Part shown: piece after piece, positions 26,926-35,903 of the stretch
Numbering within the stretch: the first letter of the stretch is position 1
How the letters are laid out: each line of letters starts with the position of its first letter
NCBI GenBank assembly: GCA_045106735.1
Contig: JBGCEZ010000032.1
Span: 1 to 64,000 of the forward strand
Length of the DNA stretch: 64,000 nucleotides
Direction: 5' to 3'
Origin: JBGCEZ01 sp045106735
GTDB taxonomy: Bacteria; Planctomycetota; Phycisphaerae; Phycisphaerales; SM1A02
Translations under genes and position numbers: made by a program
Notes under the pieces: model-generated
What the model saw: the letters and a program-made list of their open reading frames with translations, nothing else
What the model was told of the DNA's origin: nothing
The model's database searches: none

Positions 26926-27582
26926 TCAGGCGGTTGCCGAATCGGGTTCGGCGGGCTCCAAAAGGGCGAGGAATTCGACGTTGCCCTTGCCGTGCTTCTT
27001 GGAACTCTTGCCGCCGGTCATGGGCGACCGAATGTGGCCGCGAATTCGCACGCACAGGCGCTCGGCCAAGGCGTCGAGCGTCCGTTGGCTGACCGTCTCG
27101 GCCACTTCATGGTCCAGCCGGCCTTCGACAAGCAGCTCGTCCTTCTCGGCCGGCTCGAGCTCGTAGTGCGGCTTGACGAGGGTCAGGATGTGCGGTCGAG
27201 CCGCATTGGCCGACGCCGGGGCTGGCCGGAGCCAGCGCAGGGCCGCGGGGATCGCCAACTGCAGCCGCGTCCAGGCCATGTCGAGGACCACCAAGTCCAC
27301 CGCTTCCGACGGTGGCGGGGGCGGCGTGTGCAGGGCGTTCGTCCGCTCCTTGACCGTCACCCGCGGATCGGCCCGCAGCTTCCAGGCCAGCACGTTGTGG
27401 CCGGTGTCGATGGCCACCACACTGGCCGCCCCGCGCTGGAGCAGGCAATCGGTGAAGCCCCCGACGTTGCAGCCAAAGTCCGCACACTCCAGATCCGTCA
27501 CGTCGAACGTGAACGCATCGAGGGCGTGTTCCAGCTTGCCGCCGGCGCGGCTGACGAACTTCTTGGGGGCGGGAGTGGCCAT
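26926..27582 (-). CDS. TlyA/FtsJ-like rRNA methyltransferase lacking the S4 domain
   Basis: 218 residues. TlyA proteins 2'-O-methylate 16S and 23S rRNA. The catalytic part matches: FVSRAGGKLEHALDAF, SAM motif DFGCNVGGFTDCLLQRGAASVVAID, KLRADPRVTVKERTNAL, VVLDMAW, then TLVKPHYEL and a C-terminal GNVEFLALLE. The K-D-K-E type residues of FtsJ-fold 2'-O-methyltransferases appear present. Canonical TlyA has an N-terminal S4 RNA-binding domain of about 60 residues; here the protein starts directly before the SRGG-type motif, and no S4-like sequence precedes ATG 27582. It diverges from the glycosyltransferase gene across 66 bp. Confidence 0.82.
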   Translation of the reverse strand: MATPAPKKFVSRAGGKLEHALDAFTFDVTDLECADFGCNVGGFTDCLLQRGAASVVAIDTGHNVLAWKLRADPRVTVKERTNALHTPPPPPSEAVDLVVLDMAWTRLQLAIPAALRWLRPAPASANAARPHILTLVKPHYELEPAEKDELLVEGRLDHEVAETVSQRTLDALAERLCVRIRGHIRSPMTGGKSSKKHGKGNVEFLALLEPAEPDSATA

Positions 27583-27648
27583 GAGGGGGCGATGGTACGG
27601 CGGTTTTCGCCCACGGGCGGCGGGGGGCGGCGCGGTACGCTGGCCGCC

Positions 27649-28593
27649 ATGCCGCCGGCCACGACCCATTCCGAACCGCGTTCGAAGCCGGTTGACGGCC
27701 AAGAGCGGGAGGCATCCGCCCGCTTGGTGATCGCGCCGCCGCCGCGCCCGGCAGCCGGCGGCAAGGGCAACCATGGCGGCCGCGCGGGTCATCCCGCCCC
27801 GAGTCGACCCGGACGCCGCGAGACGCTGCCCGCCAGCGGCCCGGCCCTCAGCGTCATCCTTCCCGCCCGCGACGAAGCGGCCGCGCTGCCGGCCCTGCTC
27901 CGAGAGATTCTTGCCATCCTCGACGACCTCTGCGTCTTTGGGTCGGACGGCGAGGTCATCGTGGTCGACGACGGCTCGCGCGATGCGACCGCCGCGTGCG
28001 TCGCCTCCGCGGCGTCGGCCGATCGCCGCGTCCGGCTGGTCGATTCCGGCGGCGCCGGGCAGACCATCGCCATGGCCCGCGGGATCGCCGCGGCTCGTGG
28101 GCGGGTCATCGCGCTGATGGACGCCGACGGTCAGAACGATCCGTCGGACCTGCCGCGGCTGCTCGCGCGGCTGGCGGTCGGCGACGTGGACTTCGTGCAG
28201 GGCGACCGAACCGAGAGTCGCTGCGATGGGTGGCGGCGCCGTTTCGCGTCCGCCGTCGGTCGCGGCGCACGCCGCCTGGCCTTGGGCGATGCGGTGCGCG
28301 ATACCGGTTGCACGCTCCGGGTCATGGACGCGGCGATCGCCCGCGCCTTGCCGCTCGACCGGCCGGGCATGCACCGGTTCATTCCGGTCCTCGCCGCGGC
28401 CAGCGGCGCGCGGGTCGCCGAGGTGCCCGTCAACCACCGGCCGCGGATGGGCGGCCGGACGCACTACCGCGTCTTCGGCCGGGCCTGGCCAGGATTGCGC
28501 GACTGCGTGATCGTCCGCCGACGGATCCGGGCGGCGCGTGACGCGGCGGCGGCCGTGCGTGACACGGCTTCGTCCGACGTCGCGGTGACGTGA
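27649..28593 (+). CDS. glycosyltransferase family 2
   Basis: 314 residues. After a Pro/Arg/Gly-rich N-terminal 70 residues comes a GT-A core: LSVILPARDEAAALPALLREI, VIVVDDGSRDAT, GAGQTIAMARGIAAARGRVIALMDADGQNDP (the DxD motif), then VQGDRTESRCDG and DTGCTLRVMDAAI. The order resembles dolichyl-phosphate-mannose synthase / ArnC-like enzymes that put a sugar on a polyprenyl phosphate. Only a short C-terminal part follows, with no clear membrane helices. Start ATG 27649. Its TGA overlaps the next gene's ATG by one base (TGATG), so the two are translationally coupled. Confidence 0.88.
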   Translation: MPPATTHSEPRSKPVDGQEREASARLVIAPPPRPAAGGKGNHGGRAGHPAPSRPGRRETLPASGPALSVILPARDEAAALPALLREILAILDDLCVFGSDGEVIVVDDGSRDATAACVASAASADRRVRLVDSGGAGQTIAMARGIAAARGRVIALMDADGQNDPSDLPRLLARLAVGDVDFVQGDRTESRCDGWRRRFASAVGRGARRLALGDAVRDTGCTLRVMDAAIARALPLDRPGMHRFIPVLAAASGARVAEVPVNHRPRMGGRTHYRVFGRAWPGLRDCVIVRRRIRAARDAAAAVRDTASSDVAVT

Positions 28594-29756
28594 TGGCGGG
28601 GGACGGGGGCTTGGAAGACGCTCGGTCTCGGACCATCCGGCGACTCGCCTGTCTGGTCAGTTGGCCAGTCTTGCTGCTGGCCGTGTTGCTTGTCGGCTCC
28701 GGGCTCCTGACCCGCCAGCCATCACCGCTCCTTGCGCACGCACTCTCTTTCGTTCTGCTTGCCGCCCCGATCTCCAGCCTGCTCGTCTGCCGACGTCCGC
28801 GATGGTGGGCGCATTCGCCGTGGGATCTTGGACTGCTCGCCGTGCTCAACGGCCTGTTGTTCCTGTGTTCGTTGGTGCTCTTGATTCTGAACCTCGTTCA
28901 CGGCGGCGGCTTCACGAATCCAGATCGCTGGCTGCAGGTCGGAGTCGTCTTCGGCATGCCGATGGTTGCGGCGGCCGCAAGTTGCACCTCCGCGTTCCTC
29001 AGCCGCCGCGGGTATCCACCGGGTCATTGCCGAGTGTGCGGCTATCGAATCGCCGGTTCGGACTCCGTTTCGTGTTCCGAATGCGGCGCTGATTCAAGCC
29101 GGTCGGTCGGGTTCCGTCGGGATCATCTCGGCCGTCTTGTTCGCTTCGTCCGGGCGCGGGCTCGGACGGCGGTCGACGGAGCGACGAAGTCCGTTTGGCG
29201 ACGCATTGCCCTGGCGCCGCTGCTCGCGGCAGCGCTCGTCGCAACATCGATCGGGGTGCTCGATGTCGCCGGGCATCTTTGGGTTGATGACCGCGGTTGG
29301 GACTTGGTGCCGCTGCCGACCCGCGACCAGGATCGTGTCTGGTGGGCGGACATCGTTGGCCCGATCTCGCCGTCGACCATGGTGCCCATCGCGTCGCCTT
29401 CGGCGCCGCTTGTGTGGGGCAACTCCGGGCGTTCCGGGACGCCCGCCGGACCGAGCCGGGACCGTTCCGCGCCGGACCTCGTCCGCTTCAAGTACGTCGA
29501 CATCCCGTTCTGGGCCCGCGGCACCGTGCTCGCATCGACGACAACGCAGATGCACCGAGATGCGGTGCAGTTTCCGTTCGGGCCGATTCGCACGCGGTGG
29601 ATCGTCGCTCCCAGCGGCCCGCCGCCGCCGGCCCCCCGGCCGTTCGTCTGGAATTCGACGGTGCACTGGCGCACCTTGGCCGTGCACCTGGCGTTCGCGG
29701 TGCCAGTTGTCTGGCTGGGCCTCGTCGTGTGGGGGCGTCGGCTCCGCCGGCATTGA
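28593..29756 (+). CDS. polytopic membrane protein with a zinc ribbon
   Basis: 387 residues from ATG 28593 (GTG 28590 is also possible), overlapping the stop of the glycosyltransferase. Four hydrophobic helices lie in the first 130 residues, then a four-Cys zinc ribbon (CRVCGYRIAGSDSVSCSECG), a further helix (ALAPLLAAALVATSIGVLDV), an exported-looking domain of about 120 residues and a final helix (LAVHLAFAVPVVWLGLVVWG). The CxxCGY / CxECG spacing matches a ribbon type frequent in planctomycete membrane proteins. Function unknown; coupling with the GT2 gene hints at, but does not prove, an envelope role. Confidence 0.75.
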   Translation: MAGDGGLEDARSRTIRRLACLVSWPVLLLAVLLVGSGLLTRQPSPLLAHALSFVLLAAPISSLLVCRRPRWWAHSPWDLGLLAVLNGLLFLCSLVLLILNLVHGGGFTNPDRWLQVGVVFGMPMVAAAASCTSAFLSRRGYPPGHCRVCGYRIAGSDSVSCSECGADSSRSVGFRRDHLGRLVRFVRARARTAVDGATKSVWRRIALAPLLAAALVATSIGVLDVAGHLWVDDRGWDLVPLPTRDQDRVWWADIVGPISPSTMVPIASPSAPLVWGNSGRSGTPAGPSRDRSAPDLVRFKYVDIPFWARGTVLASTTTQMHRDAVQFPFGPIRTRWIVAPSGPPPPAPRPFVWNSTVHWRTLAVHLAFAVPVVWLGLVVWGRRLRRH

Positions 29757-29831
29757 GCGCGCGGGAGCATCCGGTATCGTCGTCGAGAAGCATCGGCCAC
29801 CCACAGAGCTCGGGTCAGAAGGACAGTTGAC

Positions 29832-32800
29832 ATGCGTATCGGCGGACGACGGATGAATGATCGCGCGGCGAAGCGAGTAGCCCGCGCGGCGGCGGCGATG
29901 GCGGCGATGGCGGCAGTGGGCTCCACGATTGGATGGACGACGAGGGTGGCCATCGCGGCGCCGGCCGAGGGGTTCCAAGCCCAGGCAGCTCCGACTCCGG
30001 CCTCGGCGCCGACTCCCGCCGCCCGCGTCACCGACCCCGGCTTCACGTTCCGCGTGTACCAGGTCGAAGGCGACATCTTCTCGATCCCGCCCATCGCCCC
30101 GGACCAGACGCCGAACCTCGATCGGTTGCTGACCGAGTTGAACATCTCCGGCGACGCGTTCGGGCCGTTCACCGCGCCGACCGTGACCGAGATCATCGCG
30201 TTTCTGCAGATTCCGCGGGACGGGATGTACCAGTTCCGCGTGGCCAGCGACGACGGGTCGCGACTGACGATCGGGGGCGCCGTCGCCGTTGACCACGATG
30301 GCCGGCACGGGGCGACGCGGGTGACCGGCGCCGCGATTCGTCTGGCCGCCGGATCGCACGATCTGCGCCTCGACCACTTCGACTCCGGCGGCGCCCGCAG
30401 CATCCGCGTCGAGTGGGCCGCGGTGCCGGCGGGGATGGACGACGCGCCCGAAGCTGCGTTTCGCGTGCTCGCCGCCCCGGACGTGCAGTCTCCGCGCGAC
30501 CTGACCCGCGTCACCTCGCCGGGCGTCAAGGCGATCGCCGGCGCCCGCCGGCCCGGGGACATGGCGCCGCTCCGCGATGTCCATCCCGGCTGGACCATGA
30601 CGACGCTCGTGGCCGACGACTTCCTGGCCAAAGTTGGGGCGATGGTGGTGATGCCGGACGGCCGGCTCATCGTCGGCACCTTCGATCCGCTCCAGCGCGA
30701 TGAGCGCGTGCTGCCGGACATCGACTCCAAGCCGCCGGACGGGCTGTTCGTGATCGAGGAGATCGGCGACGCGGATCCGGACACCGGGATCGACGCGGTC
30801 ACCGCCCGGCGCGTGGCCACCGATCTGTACGAGCCGGCCGGCATGTGCGTGATGGACGGCGAGCTGTACGTCGCCCACCGCCGCGGCGTGGTCCGGCTGC
30901 TCGACGCCGATGGCGACGGCTTCTTTGAGACCCACGAGCTGGTCGGCGCGGGCTGGGAAGGCTGGAACTACCACCAGTTTGCCATGGGCCTCGAGCATCG
31001 CGACGGCCGCTTCTATACGGCCCTGTCCACGGCCATGGCCCCGCCGGCCTGGGAGGGCATGGAGACCAATGCCGGCTCGAACGGGCCGATGCGTGGCGGC
31101 ATGGTGGAGATCGACCCGTCGCACGCGGCCCCGGGCAACACGCGGCTCATCGCCGGCGGGTTCCGCACGCCCAATGGCACCGGCGTGCTGGCCGACGGCA
31201 CGATGATCGTCATGGACAACCAAGGTACGTGGATGTCCACCAATCAAGTGGTGGAGGTGGTTCCGGGACGGTTCTACGGGCACCACAATTGGACGCGGTT
31301 CGTGCCGAAGTTGGCCGATCGGTTCCCGGACGGCGGGCACCCGAGTGCCCTGGGTGACCGGCCGCGCACGACGGCGGCGATCTATCTGCCGCAGAACGAG
31401 TGTAGCAATTCGCCGACGCAGGCACTGCTGATTGAAGACGGTCCGTTCGCCGGGCAGATGCTGATGGGCGAGCTCACCGCCGGCGGGCTGCGCCGGCTGA
31501 TCTTTGAACGCGTGGGCGGCGTGCTGCAAGGCGCGGTGGTCCGCCACACCCAAGGCCTGAGCGTCGGCGTGAATCGACTGGCCCGCGGCACGGATGGCTC
31601 GCTCTACCTCGGCGGCATGGGGGCCGGCGGGAACTGGAACTGGCGGGGAACGCAGACCGGATTGCACCGGCTCGTGTCCAATGGGCGCACGGCGTTCGAG
31701 ATCGAGACGGTGCAGGCGACGCCGACGGGCTTTCTGGTGCGGTGGACGCGTCCGGTTGATCGCGCGTGGCTGGCCGACGCCGCGAACTTCACGTTGCGCT
31801 CATGGACGTACGCGCCGACGGCGGCGTACGGCGGGCCGAAGGTCGGCGAGCGGGCGGAGCGCATCATCGCGGTGCGGCCGGGCGGCGATGGCCGATCGGT
31901 CATGATTGACGTTGAACAGCTGCGGACTGGCCGCTGTTTCCATCTGCATGCGGATCCGCCGGGGCCGGATGGCGAACTCGTTCGCTCGACGGAGTTCTGG
32001 TACACGCTCAATCGCGTACCGGCGATGGAGGCGGGGTCGGAAGATGCGTCGCCGGCCAAGCGCGTGGTCGGCGGGGTCGGAGTCGGCGTGGGCATCCTCC
32101 CGCCGCCGGGGGCGGTCACGCTGATTGGCCAGGGGGTTGCCCCGGCGATGGGCTTTCGCGGCCAGGATTTTCCGCCGCCCGCCCGCGGCGCGGACGAACT
32201 CGTGGCCAGCGCTGCGGCGATGGCCGTCGGCGAAGGAAGCGGCGACCTGATCAGCCGCGGCGAGTTCGGCGACGCACGCTTCCACATCGAGTGGTTCAGC
32301 CCGCTCGGCGGCGAAGGGCAGCGAGCCGGCAACAGCGGCGTCTACCTGCAAGACCGGTACGAAATCCAGGTGCTGGGCACACTTCCCGGCGCGGCGCTTG
32401 GCGTGCAGGATGCAGGGGCGATCTACGGCCAGGTATCGGCGAGCCGCAACGTGTCCACCGGCCCGGGCACGTGGCAGGCGTACGACATCCTCTTCCGCGC
32501 TGCTCGATTCAATCCGGCTGGGGAGAAATCGGCGGACGCGCGGGTGAGCGTCTTCTGGAACGGCGCACTGGTGCACGACGACGTGGCCGTTGTTCGTCCG
32601 ACGGGGTCGCGGGCCGAGGGCGGAGAGCGGCCGGCGCCGGGCCGCGATCATCCGATCGGCCCGCTGTTGCTCCAGGACCACGGATCCGATGCCGAGGGCC
32701 CCGTCCGCTACCGCAACGTCTGGATCGCGCCGCTCGACGCGGCGGCCAGCGATCCGGCACTCGGCCCGGCCGGTCCGTGGATCGACCTCATGGCCCGCCG

Positions 32801-33374
32801 CGACCTGGCCGCGGACTGGCTGACGTGCGGCGGGCAGGCGACGTACGCGTTCGACGGCGACGAGCTCGTCGGCACCACCGCGCCCAACTCGCCGAACACC
32901 TTCCTCGCCACGCCGGAACGCTTCGCCGACTTCGAACTGATCTACGAGGCGCGAGTGGACCCCCGCCTCAACAGCGGCGTGCAGATCCGCAGCGAATTCA
33001 TGGACCGCGCCACCGGCGACGAAGTGGGGACCCGCCGCGGCCCGATGACCGGTCCGCAGATTGAACTGGATCCCTCGGATCGGTCATGGACCGCCGGCAT
33101 CTACGAAGAGCGTGGGCGCGGGTGGCTCGCGCCATTGCACATGGCGCCCTCGGCCCGTCGAGCGTTCCGCGGGAGTGATTGGAACACCATCCGCGTCGTG
33201 GCCCGCGGGCCGGTCATCCGCACCTGGATCAACGGCGTCCCCGCGACTGAACTCTTCGACGCCCGGCAGCCCGATGGGCACATCGGCTTCCAGGTGCACG
33301 GGGTGGGCGCGGTCGCCGAGCCGATGGAAGTGCGGTTCCGGGAGGCGCGGGTTCGGAGTCTCGGGCAGGATTGA
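29832..33374 (+). CDS. giant secreted protein: PA14, glucose-dehydrogenase-like propeller, two DUF1080 domains
   Basis: 1180 residues. ATG 29832 has GAAGGA upstream; a long Ala-rich signal peptide follows (to about residue 43). Domains in order: PA14-type carbohydrate-binding region (about 57-205; FLQIPRDGMYQFRVASDDGSRLTI), a sorbosone/glucose-dehydrogenase-like six-blade propeller (about 250-620; MVVMPDGRLIVGT, GMCVMDGELYVAHRRGV, NGTGVLADGTMIV), a short beta linker, and two DUF1080 / 3-keto-disaccharide-hydrolase-like domains (about 755-965 and 980-1178; HIEWFSPLGGEG with NSGVYLQDRYEIQVL, and LNSGVQIRSEFMDR). It resembles planctomycete proteins of polysaccharide breakdown, where these domains usually lie on separate proteins or in smaller fusions. 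Substrate unknown. It faces the FG-GAP gene. Confidence 0.85.
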   Translation: MRIGGRRMNDRAAKRVARAAAAMAAMAAVGSTIGWTTRVAIAAPAEGFQAQAAPTPASAPTPAARVTDPGFTFRVYQVEGDIFSIPPIAPDQTPNLDRLLTELNISGDAFGPFTAPTVTEIIAFLQIPRDGMYQFRVASDDGSRLTIGGAVAVDHDGRHGATRVTGAAIRLAAGSHDLRLDHFDSGGARSIRVEWAAVPAGMDDAPEAAFRVLAAPDVQSPRDLTRVTSPGVKAIAGARRPGDMAPLRDVHPGWTMTTLVADDFLAKVGAMVVMPDGRLIVGTFDPLQRDERVLPDIDSKPPDGLFVIEEIGDADPDTGIDAVTARRVATDLYEPAGMCVMDGELYVAHRRGVVRLLDADGDGFFETHELVGAGWEGWNYHQFAMGLEHRDGRFYTALSTAMAPPAWEGMETNAGSNGPMRGGMVEIDPSHAAPGNTRLIAGGFRTPNGTGVLADGTMIVMDNQGTWMSTNQVVEVVPGRFYGHHNWTRFVPKLADRFPDGGHPSALGDRPRTTAAIYLPQNECSNSPTQALLIEDGPFAGQMLMGELTAGGLRRLIFERVGGVLQGAVVRHTQGLSVGVNRLARGTDGSLYLGGMGAGGNWNWRGTQTGLHRLVSNGRTAFEIETVQATPTGFLVRWTRPVDRAWLADAANFTLRSWTYAPTAAYGGPKVGERAERIIAVRPGGDGRSVMIDVEQLRTGRCFHLHADPPGPDGELVRSTEFWYTLNRVPAMEAGSEDASPAKRVVGGVGVGVGILPPPGAVTLIGQGVAPAMGFRGQDFPPPARGADELVASAAAMAVGEGSGDLISRGEFGDARFHIEWFSPLGGEGQRAGNSGVYLQDRYEIQVLGTLPGAALGVQDAGAIYGQVSASRNVSTGPGTWQAYDILFRAARFNPAGEKSADARVSVFWNGALVHDDVAVVRPTGSRAEGGERPAPGRDHPIGPLLLQDHGSDAEGPVRYRNVWIAPLDAAASDPALGPAGPWIDLMARRDLAADWLTCGGQATYAFDGDELVGTTAPNSPNTFLATPERFADFELIYEARVDPRLNSGVQIRSEFMDRATGDEVGTRRGPMTGPQIELDPSDRSWTAGIYEERGRGWLAPLHMAPSARRAFRGSDWNTIRVVARGPVIRTWINGVPATELFDARQPDGHIGFQVHGVGAVAEPMEVRFREARVRSLGQD

Positions 33375-33421
33375 AGCCGAGAAATGACCGCGCGGCGCAC
33401 GCCGCCGTGGCGATTCGGCTT
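33374..33421. terminator. possible terminator between convergent genes
   Basis: AAGCCGA (33374-33380) pairs with TCGGCTT (33415-33421), with a GC-rich inner hairpin (around GGCGCACGCC) between. It begins at the last base of the upstream stop codon. No T-tract, so tentative. Confidence 0.4.
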
Positions 33422-33443
33422 CCGTCTCGCCGGACTTGCGCCT

Positions 33444-33520
33444 GATGCGCGCCCGATTCGTGTACGACGTGCGTCCGGTGCGCGCCCGATGCGCGCCCGA
33501 TGCGCGTCCCACTCGCGCCC
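33444..33520. repeat. 11-bp tandem array, 7 units
   Basis: Seven abutting 11-bp units with consensus GATGCGCGCCC; units at 33488 and 33499 are closest to consensus and those at 33455-33476 are diverged. It fills most of the 174-bp gap between the convergent genes ending at 33374 and 33549. Confidence 0.85.
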
Positions 33521-33548
33521 GCCGCGTCCTACGCGCTCCCGCCGCCCA

Positions 33549-35513
33549 TCAACTCCAGTGGGCGAGCAGCATCAGCACGTCGCCGAAACCGACCGTTCCG
33601 TTGCCGTCGACGTCGGCAGCGCCGTCGGCCGTTCCCCACGCGTCCAAGACGATCGTCAGGTCTGCCGGGCCCACGGCGAGGTCGCCGTCCAGATCCCCGG
33701 GGATCGCCTGACAATTGTCAGGGATGCCGTCGCCGTCGACGTCGCCCGCTCCGTTGGCCAGCTCCACGAGGTCCGGCACACCGTCGCCGTTGCAGTCGGC
33801 CGGAATTCCGCCGATTCGCTCGAGCAGGCGGGTCGCATCGCCACCGTTGATGACCGCATTCCCGTCAAGGTCGAGGGCTTCGGTGCCGGGGGCCACGGGT
33901 CCCGCCGCGGCCAGGAGCGCCGCGGCGTCGGCCGCGTCCCATTGGCCGTCGCCGTTCGCATCGCCCAGTCGATCGGGATGATGAATCGTCCACCGCTCGT
34001 TCGCGGGATAGTTGCTGAGCGTCCGCACGCCACCCCACGCCCACATGACATCCAGTCGGTCCACCGATGCCGCGTCGCCCAAGCCAAAGAACGCCGCTGC
34101 CTCGTGTTGCGCCTTGTAGCCGGTGCCGGTCACCAGCTCCCGCACCTGGGTTTGACGCCCGGTCCGGCAGGAGAGAAACACGTTCGACGCCCACTGGCCG
34201 CCGCTGCGGTCGCGCACGTCGTAACGGACGCTCGAGCGACGGGTCCCTTCGTGGTTGATGAAGAGGCGCAGTGGCTGGTTCCGGGTGCTGACGACGAGAT
34301 CCAGGTCGCCGTCGCCGTCGAAGTCGCCGGCGGACGCCGAACGACTGGGGCCCTCGGCGCCGACGCCGAGTTCCGGGCCGCGATCGACGAGCGGTGGCCT
34401 GGGCGAACCGTGATAGAGGCGGTTCGGGATCGTCCCCGAACTGTTGCAGACGTACAGGTCGAGGCGTCCATCGTGATCGAAGTCGAACATGACCGACCCC
34501 CACGACGTGGCGAAGCTCTCAACGCCCCAGCCGGCCGCGTCCTCGACGTAGGTGCCGTCGCCTTGATTCAGCAGCAGGGCGTTGCCGGGCTCGTTGTTGT
34601 CGGTGACGTAGATGTCCTCGTGCCCGTTGCCGTCAATGTCGCCAAGGCCGATGCACATGGCATCGACGCACGCCAGGGCGTTGGCTGCCTCGGTGACGTC
34701 CACGAATGTGCCGCCGACGTTCTCGAAGAGCAGGTTGCGGAACGGAAGGTCCGCGCAGTGCTGTCCGTACGAGTTGGCGAGGTAGAGATCGGGATCACCG
34801 TCGCGATCGTGGTCGAGGAAGGTGGCCTGGAAGGTGTGCTGCTCGGTCGCGGCCACCGCGGGGTGGTTGGCCGTGACGTCCGTGAAAGTCCCGTCGCCGG
34901 CGTTGCGGTAGAGCGTGTTCGATCCGGGGTGCGCACACACGTAGAGATCGAGCCAACCGTCCCCGTCGAAGTCGCCGAAGGTCGCGCTCGCGTGCTCGGC
35001 GTCCGAGGCGGCGACGCCGGCGACCGCGGTGGTGTCGGCGAAGGACCAGTTGCCGAGGTTGCTCAGCAGGACGTTTTCCTCGCCCCAGCGGCTCACGTAC
35101 AGGTCGAGATCGCCGTCACGATCCACGTCGCCGGCCACGACCGAGGCGATCGCGGCTATGGGGGCGATGTCGCCGTCATGGCGGACGAAGACGCCGCGGC
35201 CATTGTTTTCGAAGAGTCCCAGTCGTCCGTCGCCGGCGCCAGTGGCGACGATGTCGGGATCGCCGTCACCGTCGAGGTCGGCGACGATCACACCGTCACC
35301 GAATGGCTGGACGATGCTGGGCACGTAGTCGATGCCGCGCTGGTTGGCCTCTTCGGTGAACGGAAGAAGCGGCGGATCGCCGGAGCTGGTCGCGGCGAGT
35401 GCCGCCGAACTCACTGCCACGCCACTGGCCACGAGCACCACTGAAGACGCCGATCCGGCGCACCTGCGCGCACGGTCCGCGCATCGAGAACGAACACGAT
35501 GATCCCACGACAT
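33549..35513 (-). CDS. secreted FG-GAP/VCBS and ASPIC (CRTAC1-like) protein with dockerin-like tail
   Basis: 654 residues from ATG 35513, with AAGGGG upstream and an export signal (VVLVASGVAVSSAALAA). About residues 70-420 hold FG-GAP/VCBS repeats with Asp-rich calcium loops (VADLDGDGDPDIV, AGDVDRDGDLDLYV, FGDFDGDGWLDLYV, GDIDGNGHEDIYV), forming an integrin-like propeller. An ASPIC/UnbV module follows (about 428-500; VRELVTGTGYKAQHEAAAFFGLGDA, RLDVMWAWGG). The C-terminus carries dockerin-like and thrombospondin-type Asp loops (GDANGDGQWDAADAAALLA, DVDGDGIPDNCQ, DVDGNGTVGFGDVLMLL). Likely a surface or extracellular adhesion or scaffold protein; no enzyme motif is seen. Confidence 0.9.
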   Translation of the reverse strand: MSWDHRVRSRCADRARRCAGSASSVVLVASGVAVSSAALAATSSGDPPLLPFTEEANQRGIDYVPSIVQPFGDGVIVADLDGDGDPDIVATGAGDGRLGLFENNGRGVFVRHDGDIAPIAAIASVVAGDVDRDGDLDLYVSRWGEENVLLSNLGNWSFADTTAVAGVAASDAEHASATFGDFDGDGWLDLYVCAHPGSNTLYRNAGDGTFTDVTANHPAVAATEQHTFQATFLDHDRDGDPDLYLANSYGQHCADLPFRNLLFENVGGTFVDVTEAANALACVDAMCIGLGDIDGNGHEDIYVTDNNEPGNALLLNQGDGTYVEDAAGWGVESFATSWGSVMFDFDHDGRLDLYVCNSSGTIPNRLYHGSPRPPLVDRGPELGVGAEGPSRSASAGDFDGDGDLDLVVSTRNQPLRLFINHEGTRRSSVRYDVRDRSGGQWASNVFLSCRTGRQTQVRELVTGTGYKAQHEAAAFFGLGDAASVDRLDVMWAWGGVRTLSNYPANERWTIHHPDRLGDANGDGQWDAADAAALLAAAGPVAPGTEALDLDGNAVINGGDATRLLERIGGIPADCNGDGVPDLVELANGAGDVDGDGIPDNCQAIPGDLDGDLAVGPADLTIVLDAWGTADGAADVDGNGTVGFGDVLMLLAHWS

Positions 35514-35747
35514 AGCCACCACCCCTTGGCTCGACACATTCAAGGACGCGCCCTCCCCACTTGGCCAGCGCATCTCCCCGCGCTGATCCTAGCGGTCCTG
35601 CGCCGAAATGGAATCTTGTTTTCACAAAGCTTGGTTGCGCGATGGCTGAGCGTCGCAGGCGCCGCCGCCGAGTGCGGCGGGCGCCGGTCGTCATGACGCG
35701 ACGCGTATTCCGATGCGTCGCCAGCACGCGGAGCGTCGTTGCCGAAC

Positions 35748-35780
35748 GCGAACGAGCCGCGAACGAGCCGCGAATGAGGC
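35748..35780. repeat. 11-bp tandem array, 3 units, in a 390-bp gap
   Basis: GCGAACGAGCC occurs twice, followed by GCGAATGAGGC. The surrounding gap 35514-35903 lies upstream of the FG-GAP gene; an AT-richer patch at 35605-35640 could hold its promoter, but no clear boxes are seen and no gene is supported. Confidence 0.65.
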
Positions 35781-35903
35781 GCTGGCTTCGGGCGCCGACG
35801 CCCACCGCCGCGACCGTCGAACGTGGATGGATCCCGCGCTGCACGAATCTTGACCCGCGCATCCTCAGTTGCGCCGCGCACGTCGTGGCCGCCCGCCGCG
35901 GCG

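Noticed and set aside
24379..28593. 1404-codon plus-strand open frame antisense to gyrA and the TlyA-like gene
   Set aside because: Only its last 314 residues (from 27649) are a real glycosyltransferase. The rest mirrors gyrA codon bias and shows no recognisable motif.
33384..35444. 686-codon plus-strand open frame antisense to the FG-GAP/ASPIC gene
   Set aside because: Val/Asp/Gly-rich shadow of the Asp-loop repeats on the other strand, running through the 11-bp array at its start.
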